From: Diacronema lutheri
Taxonomy: Eukaryota; Haptophyta; Pavlovophyceae; Pavlovales; Pavlovaceae
NCBI GenBank assembly: GCA_019448385.1
Contig: JAGTXO010000002.1
Coordinates: forward strand, 682,001-746,000
Reading direction: 5' to 3'
DNA length: 64,000 bases
Shown here: positions 58,679 to 64,000 of the stretch, piece after piece
How positions within the stretch are numbered: the stretch's first letter is position 1
Layout of the letters: each line of letters begins with the position of its first letter
Position numbers and translations under genes: made by a program
Notes under the pieces: model-generated
Told to the model about the DNA's origin: nothing
What the model saw: the letters and a program-made list of their open reading frames with translations, nothing else
Databases searched by the model: none

Positions 58679-59900
58679 ATGAACCTCCGCACGCACTTTG
58701 AGGCGGCGAGCCGGTTGCACCGCGAGGTTGACGACTCAGAACTGAGTTCCACGGACCCTGAGCTGCTTCGACAGGTCGCTGAGGCCCTCGGCCACGCGCG
58801 CGCATGCGAGCGGCTCGTCTCCGAACTGAGCGTCTTCTCGGCCAACGAGACCGTCGACGACATCAACCCGTCGGACCTCAAATACCTCCTTGTGCCGTAC
58901 CTCGCCGCGGAGCTTACGATGCGGCAGGTAGACAACGACCACCGCATGGACCACCTCCGCGTCGCGCGCGCCTACCTCGAGGCCTTCATCGAGTCGCTCG
59001 CGCGTGTGAGCTTGATCACGCCAGCCGAGGCTGCCGACCTGAGCAACACGGGCAGCAGAGGCGTCGGGCTCGGCGGCATGGCGATGTCGAGAGAACAGCG
59101 CATCGCGCGCATCAAAGCCGAGCGCGCAGCCCGCGCGCAGATGGAGGCGCTCGAGGCCAAGCTTGCGGTCGCGCGCGGCCGGCGTGCGGCCGCCGACGAG
59201 GACGAGCGCGACGACGACACCGACGAGCTCGAGCGCGAGCACGCGACGCACTGGTTGCACGTGGCCAAGTTTGGCGCGGCTGAGTCTCTGCAGTCCATCG
59301 CGCAGGAGCTCCCCATGCTCGAGGAGGTCGACAGGCTGCGGCGCGAGGACCCGGGCTTTGGCCGAGACCTGCCCGCGCCGCCTACGCCCGCGCAGGAGGC
59401 GGCGGCGGCGAGCGGCGGCGGGCAGGGGCTGCAGAGCTTCCACATTCCGCACCCGTCGAGAGGGCAGGCGTACGATACGGTGCGCACGCGCACGCGCGCA
59501 GAGCGCGCGGCAGGCCCTCTCGCGCGCGCCTGCTGAGGGTTCGCGCTTTGAGGCGACGTCGTCTTGTGGCGTCGTCTTGCCCGTGCCGCCCATCTCATGC
59601 CGTCCGGCTGCCCGGCGGCGGCAGGTGATGAATCAAGTGCGCACCGGGCGCATCCCTGGCATGCACACGATTGAGCTCGACGATTGGCACCAGCAAGAGG
59701 CAGGACGGATCGGTCAGGAGATGCTGCACAAGCAGGAGGCCGCCGCGCTCAAAGCGGCGGCTGAGGAGCGCAAGGCGGGCGAGCCGCAGGATGCGCTCGA
59801 CGAGGCCGAGGAGCTCGCCGAGCGCGCAAAGGCCATCTCGATGGACGACTTCAAAGAAACCCACGCCAAGGGCTCGGGCAACCGGCACAACCGCAGCTGA
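58679..59900 (+). CDS. IGBP1: IGBP1/TAP42, PP2A-binding alpha4 protein
   Basis: Exons are 58679-59479 and 59625-59900 (358 residues), intron 145 bp in phase 0 (ACG|GTGCGC). The core, NPSDLKYLLVPYLAAELTMR, RMDHLRVARAYLEAFIESL, matches the TPR-like TAP42/alpha4 region that binds PP2A-family catalytic subunits. An Arg/Ala-rich helix (REQRIARIKAERAARAQMEA) and the C-terminal block LQSFHIP, MNQVRTGRIPGMHTIELDDW follow, as in the family's VF..GYP.PTMTIDE motif. It chaperones PP2A, PP4 and PP6 and links them to TOR signalling. The start could be extended by an upstream exon. Confidence 0.9.
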
Positions 59901-59925
59901 TAATACGGCTCCTGAAGCCCAATTT

Positions 59926-61005
59926 TCACATGCTCCTGCCGCTGCTGCCGTGCAGGGTCGCCACCTGCGGGCCCTGCCGCCGCCCGCGCGTTGGCTCCAG
60001 CTGCTGCGCGCCCTTCACGGCAGTGGGCAGCGGGGCCACGCGCAACGTGCGCAGCTCGGCCTCGAGTCGCGCGATGTTTGCCTTGAGCCGTTCGAACCAG
60101 CCGGCCCACTCCTCAAACTGCCGCTGCACGTCGGGCTCCTCGAGCAGCAGCAGCGGCTCGTCCGCCTCGACGTCGCCCAGCGCAAAGCCGAGCGCGCGGA
60201 GCAGCGCCAGCCCGCCCTCGTGTACTGCGACGCGCGTGTGCACGAGCTGGTTGCGGAGGCGAAGGGAGCGGAAGCCACGCTCCTCGGGATATTTTTGGAT
60301 GTTCGAAAGCAGCAAACATGCTACCTGCACAACGTCGGCGTATGCGGGCAGCGTGCACGCCAGGCGCACGCGCTCGAGCGCCTGCTCGATATCGAGCGCT
60401 ACCCCGGCGTACGCCGCGCGCGCGGCGGCGATCGCGCCGTCCGTGTCGGCTGGTGCGACCGGCGGCAGCGCGGGCGCCGCGGACGCGAGCACGCGCGCGG
60501 CGGCGGCCTTGGCAGCGGCCGCCTGCTCGTGCGCGCGCGTCTGCGCGTCGCGCTGCTCGCGAGCCCTCTCCTCGGCAGCCGCCGCCTCGCGCGCCGCCGC
60601 CGCCATTTTCTCGTGCGCGCGCTGGCTCCGATCCGCCTCGGCGGCTGCGGCGGCATCGGCCTTGCTCAGCGCGTCGGCCACGCCTTGCATGTAGGCGCGG
60701 GCGGCGAGCACGGCGTCGAATCGCTCAACAAGCGCCTCCGCCTGGCGGCACGCCAGTAGCACGCGCTCCCGCATGGCTGCGCCGTAGACGACTTTTCCCG
60801 GGTCCGTCTCCAGCGCGCGCGCGCGGAAGACGGTGAGCAGCCTGTCCGCCACGTGGCGCACTTCGCGCTCGGTGTCGGCGGCGCGCGACAGCCAATCGGA
60901 GACGGCGGCCGCGTCAAGCACGGCGCCTGCCGCCGCCGAATCGAGCGCGGCGAGCGCCTCGGCGAGGGGCGCCAGTCGGCCTTGGATTTGCGTGAACTCC
61001 GTCAT
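59926..61005 (-). CDS. PUB-domain protein, p97-cofactor-like
   Basis: Single exon, 359 residues. Residues ~1-130 are helical; 130-190 is an Ala/Arg/Glu-rich coiled coil (EKMAAAAREAAAAEERAREQ). Residues ~215-290 form a PUB/PUG domain: ADVVQVACLLLSNIQKYPEE, RGFRSLRLRNQLVHTRVAVH, EGGLALLRALGFALGDVEAD, with the conserved N..N/P..E.K+R.LR..N....R pattern. PUB domains grip the C-terminus of the p97/Cdc48 AAA ATPase (UBXN6, PNGase, HOIP). No UBX domain follows, so it is not a full UBXN6. A final helix (WAGWFERLKANIARLEAELR) and a basic tail end the protein. It is tail-to-tail with IGBP1 (25 bp) and divergent from the P450. Confidence 0.82.
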   Translation of the reverse strand: MTEFTQIQGRLAPLAEALAALDSAAAGAVLDAAAVSDWLSRAADTEREVRHVADRLLTVFRARALETDPGKVVYGAAMRERVLLACRQAEALVERFDAVLAARAYMQGVADALSKADAAAAAEADRSQRAHEKMAAAAREAAAAEERAREQRDAQTRAHEQAAAAKAAAARVLASAAPALPPVAPADTDGAIAAARAAYAGVALDIEQALERVRLACTLPAYADVVQVACLLLSNIQKYPEERGFRSLRLRNQLVHTRVAVHEGGLALLRALGFALGDVEADEPLLLLEEPDVQRQFEEWAGWFERLKANIARLEAELRTLRVAPLPTAVKGAQQLEPTRGRRQGPQVATLHGSSGRSM

Positions 61006-61089
61006 GCTACACGCGCGCTCGCCGTCCGAGCCATCAAAATTAAAATGAAGTACTCACACAGCGTGAAAGAATAAAATGTAATTGAAAAT

Positions 61090-61122
61090 CCAAAACCGAG
61101 CCAGGTTTTGGCTCGGTTTTGG
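61090..61122. promoter_or_regulatory. 13-bp hairpin in divergent promoter
   Basis: CCAAAACCGAGCC (61090-61102) pairs perfectly with GGCTCGGTTTTGG (61110-61122) across a 7-base loop, inside the 168-bp space between the PUB-domain and P450 start codons. Confidence 0.6.
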
Positions 61123-61173
61123 CGGGCGGCCACCTTTGAGAACCGAATCTGCGCGGTCGTGGGCGACGCTGCG

Positions 61174-62736
61174 ATGGACGTCTCGCTGGTCGTCGCCGCG
61201 GCGTGCGCGCTCCTCGTCATCGTCGGCCTGATTGTTGCACACCGCGCCTTCGCCTATCGCGACATTCCGCGCGCGCCAACTTCGGCGTGGACCAACGCGC
61301 GCCGGCTGCGCTCGACGGCGGCGCCCGAGTTCCTGCTCGACACCGCCCGCAAGCTCCTCGAGACGGGGCGCGGTGGCGCGGGTTGCTACCTGCTGGCGCT
61401 GCCCACCTCGAGTATTGTTGTCGTCACGGACGCGACGATCGCCCGCATCATTCTCCACCAGTGGGACGGGTGCGCGTCGCCGGGGCCGCGCAGCGGGTAC
61501 GGCACGTGCGGCGCGGTCGGCTCTTCGTTTGCCACGCAGTGCCCCGTCATGTCAAGGACGTCGCGAGCGCGGGCCACGCGTGCGTTCACGATTGATCAGC
61601 TCACGCGTGTGCGCGAGTGCTGCGCCTCGCGCTTCGCCGAGGCGGCGCCGGCGCTGGATGCGATGCGCGCCGAGCCCGCGGACGTGCGCCCGCTCGCGCT
61701 GCGCCTCGCGCTGCTCGTCACGACCGATGTTGCCCTGGATTACATGCTGAGCGGGGAGGAGCTTGCGATGCTGATCAACAATCTCGACCTCGGCCAACGC
61801 GCCTCGCTGCGCACGCGCGAGGCGGCGCGTGCGCGAGATCGACTGCTCGTCCTAGGACACAAAATCCTCGCGCACCACCGCGCCAACAAGCGCGCGCATT
61901 CGGCCGACGTAGGCAGCCTCGTCGCGGCGATCGAGAGCAGCCGCACGTACGCCTCTGACAGCGAGCGCTGCGCCGACATCGTGATGGTGCTGACTGCCGC
62001 GGCGGGCGGTGTTGCGAATGCCGTGTCGTGGTGCCTTTTCGACTTGGCGAGCCACCCGGCGGAGCAGCAGCGCGTGCGGGAGGAGATGCGCGCGGGCACG
62101 CCAGCGCCGAGGTCGTGTGCGCTCTCCAACGCCGTGCACGAGTCGATGCGGCTCAACCCAACGGCGAGCGCCATATCGCGCACGACGCGCGTGCCAATTC
62201 CACTCAAAGGCGGCGGGCACATCCCGTCGGGCGCGCGCGTGCTCGTCCCAATCTTGGCGCTGCACCGCGCGGCCGCGCTGGGCTCGCCAGACGATTTTGC
62301 GCCCGAGAGGTGGACAGCGGGACTGCCGCAGCTGCTCGAGCACTTCATCCCATTTGGCGTCGGCTTGCGCTCGTGCGTCGCTCTCTCGTTTGCGAGTGCA
62401 CAAGTGCACGAACTCGTCGGGCTCGTGGTCGGCGCGTTTCGGCTCGAGCTCGTGTCGCCGCCCATCGCGGTCACTACTAACGTTCGCCGGCCGCATGGTG
62501 GGCTGCTCCTCGCGCAGCGCGTCGGCCCCGACGCGAGCGCGTCGTTCCGGCAGGCGAGCAAGAACGCCAGCGCCCCAACCGCGTTCAACCTGGTCGTGCA
62601 CAGCCGCGAGGTCGAGGCGGACGACAACGGCAGCCCCCGCGGCGCCGTGACGAGCACCCGGCAGTGGCGCGTTTGGGGCGGCTCGCCCAGCGCCCTCCTT
62701 CCGCTGACCCGGCCGCACGGCTGGAGGCGCCCGTGA
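61174..62736 (+). CDS. Cytochrome P450, membrane-anchored
   Basis: Single exon, 520 residues from ATG 61174. The N-terminal anchor (SLVVAAACALLVIVGLIVAH) points to the ER or plastid envelope. The ExxR motif is in NAVHESMRLNPTAS, the PERW motif in FAPERW, and the haem loop is FIPFGVGLRSCVALSFA, with the cysteine ligand present. The I-helix reads TAAAGGVANAVSWC: the usual acid/Thr pair of AGxDT is replaced by Ala-Asn. The Gly two after the haem Cys is Ala. Such changes occur in P450s with unusual chemistry (isomerases, dehydratases) as well as in poor oxygenases. The C-terminal ~90 residues after the haem domain (LLLAQRVGPDASASFRQASK onward) are an unusual polar tail. Substrate unknown. Confidence 0.88.
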   Translation: MDVSLVVAAACALLVIVGLIVAHRAFAYRDIPRAPTSAWTNARRLRSTAAPEFLLDTARKLLETGRGGAGCYLLALPTSSIVVVTDATIARIILHQWDGCASPGPRSGYGTCGAVGSSFATQCPVMSRTSRARATRAFTIDQLTRVRECCASRFAEAAPALDAMRAEPADVRPLALRLALLVTTDVALDYMLSGEELAMLINNLDLGQRASLRTREAARARDRLLVLGHKILAHHRANKRAHSADVGSLVAAIESSRTYASDSERCADIVMVLTAAAGGVANAVSWCLFDLASHPAEQQRVREEMRAGTPAPRSCALSNAVHESMRLNPTASAISRTTRVPIPLKGGGHIPSGARVLVPILALHRAAALGSPDDFAPERWTAGLPQLLEHFIPFGVGLRSCVALSFASAQVHELVGLVVGAFRLELVSPPIAVTTNVRRPHGGLLLAQRVGPDASASFRQASKNASAPTAFNLVVHSREVEADDNGSPRGAVTSTRQWRVWGGSPSALLPLTRPHGWRRP

Positions 62737-62771
62737 GCCGACTTGCGTGTCGGTGCAACACCGGGGGGCAG

Positions 62772-62810
<39 letters not shown>

Positions 62811-63136
62811 CTGCAGCGCCACGCCGGTGTCAACTCGACCCGGTTCCTGCGCTTCGCCAAAAGCGAAGAGCAGGATCGGAGTTGGCTTGTCCATCTATAC
62901 TCGACCCGGTTCCCGCGGCCTGCCCCGCAAAATCTACAGTGTCCACGCTTGGCCAGCCACGCTTGACAGCCCTCATAAGACGGAACCGCGCCTCCCGGCT
63001 GATGTCGCTCTGGCGCAAAGCGGCAGCGATCCGCCGTGCAGCTGACAAGGCGGCGCGAGCGAGGCCATGGTCGCACAACGATCCCGGCCGTGCGCGCGCT
63101 GGCAGGCCAGGGCGTGCGCCTGCCCCCCATCCGCGC
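62737..63136. repeat. Gap with 33-base G run and short direct repeats
   Basis: G homopolymer at 62775-62807. The string CTCGACCCGGTTCC occurs at about 62835 and 62899. No gene is recognised between the P450 stop and the eS25 stop. Confidence 0.7.
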
Positions 63137-63612
63137 TCAGTGGCTCGAACGCGTGTAGATGCTCTGTGCGTGGTGATGGCTCACCACGCGAGTGAGGCCC
63201 TTGGCAATCAATTCCTTGACCGCCTTGCGCGCGAGCGACCCGTTCACCTTGAGCTTCTCGGAGACGATCGACGGCGTGATGAGCTTGTTCTTCGGGATGT
63301 CCGAAAGCAGCTTCTCGTAAGTGTTCTTGTCGAACAGCACGAGGTTCTGAAGCTTCTCCTTGACCTTGCCCTTCGACCACTTCTGCTCGTCGTGGGGCGC
63401 ACGACGTCGGCGCACGCGCGCGCGGCGAGCGTGCGCGCTCGCGTGAGCTTTGCGCGAGCCTGGAGGCGCGTACACGAGCGATCGACTCGCTGGTGGCGCG
63501 CGCTCGGGACGTGCGCGGCGCCAGCAGCGCGAACCTTCTTCTTGCCCTTGCCGCCGGAGGTGGCGGCCTTGGCCTTTTGCTCCTTGCTCTTGGGAGCCGC
63601 GGCCTTAGGCAT
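63137..63612 (-). CDS. RPS25: Ribosomal protein eS25
   Basis: Exons are 63612-63535 and 63382-63137 (107 residues), intron 152 bp, phase 0 (AAG|GTTCGC). Exon 1 encodes the lysine-rich tail [20 protein letters not shown] to GKGKKK; exon 2 starts [20 protein letters not shown] and continues with [20 protein letters not shown] and [11 protein letters not shown], aligned along the full length with animal and plant eS25. It is part of the 40S head near the E site and is needed for some IRES-driven initiation. It is divergent from the partial gene at the right edge (98 bp). Confidence 0.97.
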
Positions 63613-63710
63613 GGCACCCCAATGCGGCTGCGTAGACACCCGGATCGTCAGGGCCGGACAAGGCCCAGGCCCCACCCCGCCCTTTTTGAAAGGGGGTGGC
63701 CCTGTTCAAA

Positions 63711-64000
63711 ATGGAGGTCAACGACGACAGGCCGGAGGAAAGCGCCTTCCTCTCGGCACAGGTGGAGCGGCTCTACTCGCTGTTGCGCCAGGCCTCATTG
63801 GCAGAGCGGCCGCTAAGCACCGATGAGGATCGCGAGCTTGCATTCTGGCGGCAGCGCGTCGACGCGCACGAGTGGGCCGAGCTCGAGCGCGACGCGCACA
63901 TGCACGCGTCGCGATCGCCCTCGCCGGGAGGAACGGACCCATCGCCCGCGCGCGAATGGCTGGGCAGCGGCGAGCGCGCGCCCCGGGAGGAGCGCGCGCG
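63711..64000 (+). CDS. Unknown protein, 3' partial
   Basis: An ATG at 63711 opens a frame that runs off the window (96 complete codons). The beginning, MEVNDDRPEESAFLSAQVER, LYSLLRQASLAERPLSTDED, RELAFWRQRVDAHEWAELER, is predicted helical with charged heptads and has the normal third-position bias, followed by a Pro/Ser/Arg-rich stretch. No family recognised. Confidence 0.6.
   Translation, partial: MEVNDDRPEESAFLSAQVERLYSLLRQASLAERPLSTDEDRELAFWRQRVDAHEWAELERDAHMHASRSPSPGGTDPSPAREWLGSGERAPREERA

Overview
The window is nuclear DNA from a very GC-rich single-celled eukaryote. Genes carry short introns (about 98-260 bp) and several have N-termini that read as signal peptides followed by plastid-type transit regions. 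The set fits a flagellated, photosynthetic protist with a complex plastid. My best guess is a haptophyte of the Pavlovales type; this is an inference from base composition, intron style and gene content, not from a database match.

Layout, left to right. 1-0.9 kb: 3' end of an EF-hand gene. 0.9-2.3 kb: presenilin. 2.35-5 kb: repeat-rich land with a 114-bp foldback repeat, a 189-bp tandem repeat and anonymous open frames. 5-9 kb: aldo/keto reductase and an F-box/FIST (FBXO22-like) gene. 9-19 kb: XPD helicase (TFIIH) divergent from a 2,389-residue codanin-1-like protein. 19-24 kb: duplicated-module membrane protein, ADCK2-like kinase, and a coiled-coil/TM protein. 24-29 kb: Golgi CASP, Maf-like pyrophosphatase, F-box/RCC1 protein. 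29-36 kb: C2/cadherin-like surface protein, carotenoid oxygenase, START-domain protein, an orphan TRAPPC11-like C-terminus, and IspD. 36-44 kb: cytosolic carboxypeptidase (CCP1 type) and NRDE2. 44-51 kb: Omp85/Toc75-like barrel, a Fanzor/TnpB-like fragment, arginyl-tRNA synthetase, Nemp-type nuclear-envelope protein. 51-61 kb: M11 metallopeptidase, FKBP-TPR immunophilin, SNX1/2-type sorting nexin, IGBP1/TAP42, PUB-domain protein. 61-64 kb: cytochrome P450, ribosomal protein eS25, and the start of an unknown gene.

The genes do not form one pathway. Many are arranged as tight head-to-head pairs (33-168 bp between start codons), which implies shared promoters. Several link to plastid biology (IspD, carotenoid oxygenase, Omp85, reductase with a twin-arginine leader), others to endomembrane traffic (SNX, CASP, TRAPPC11-like) or nuclear RNA/chromatin functions (NRDE2, codanin-1, XPD).

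Exon boundaries below were read by eye from frame, homology and splice dinucleotides. Many apparent long frames on the opposite strand are only by-products of the high GC content. I noticed no rRNA, tRNA or CRISPR array, but I could not scan for tRNAs systematically.
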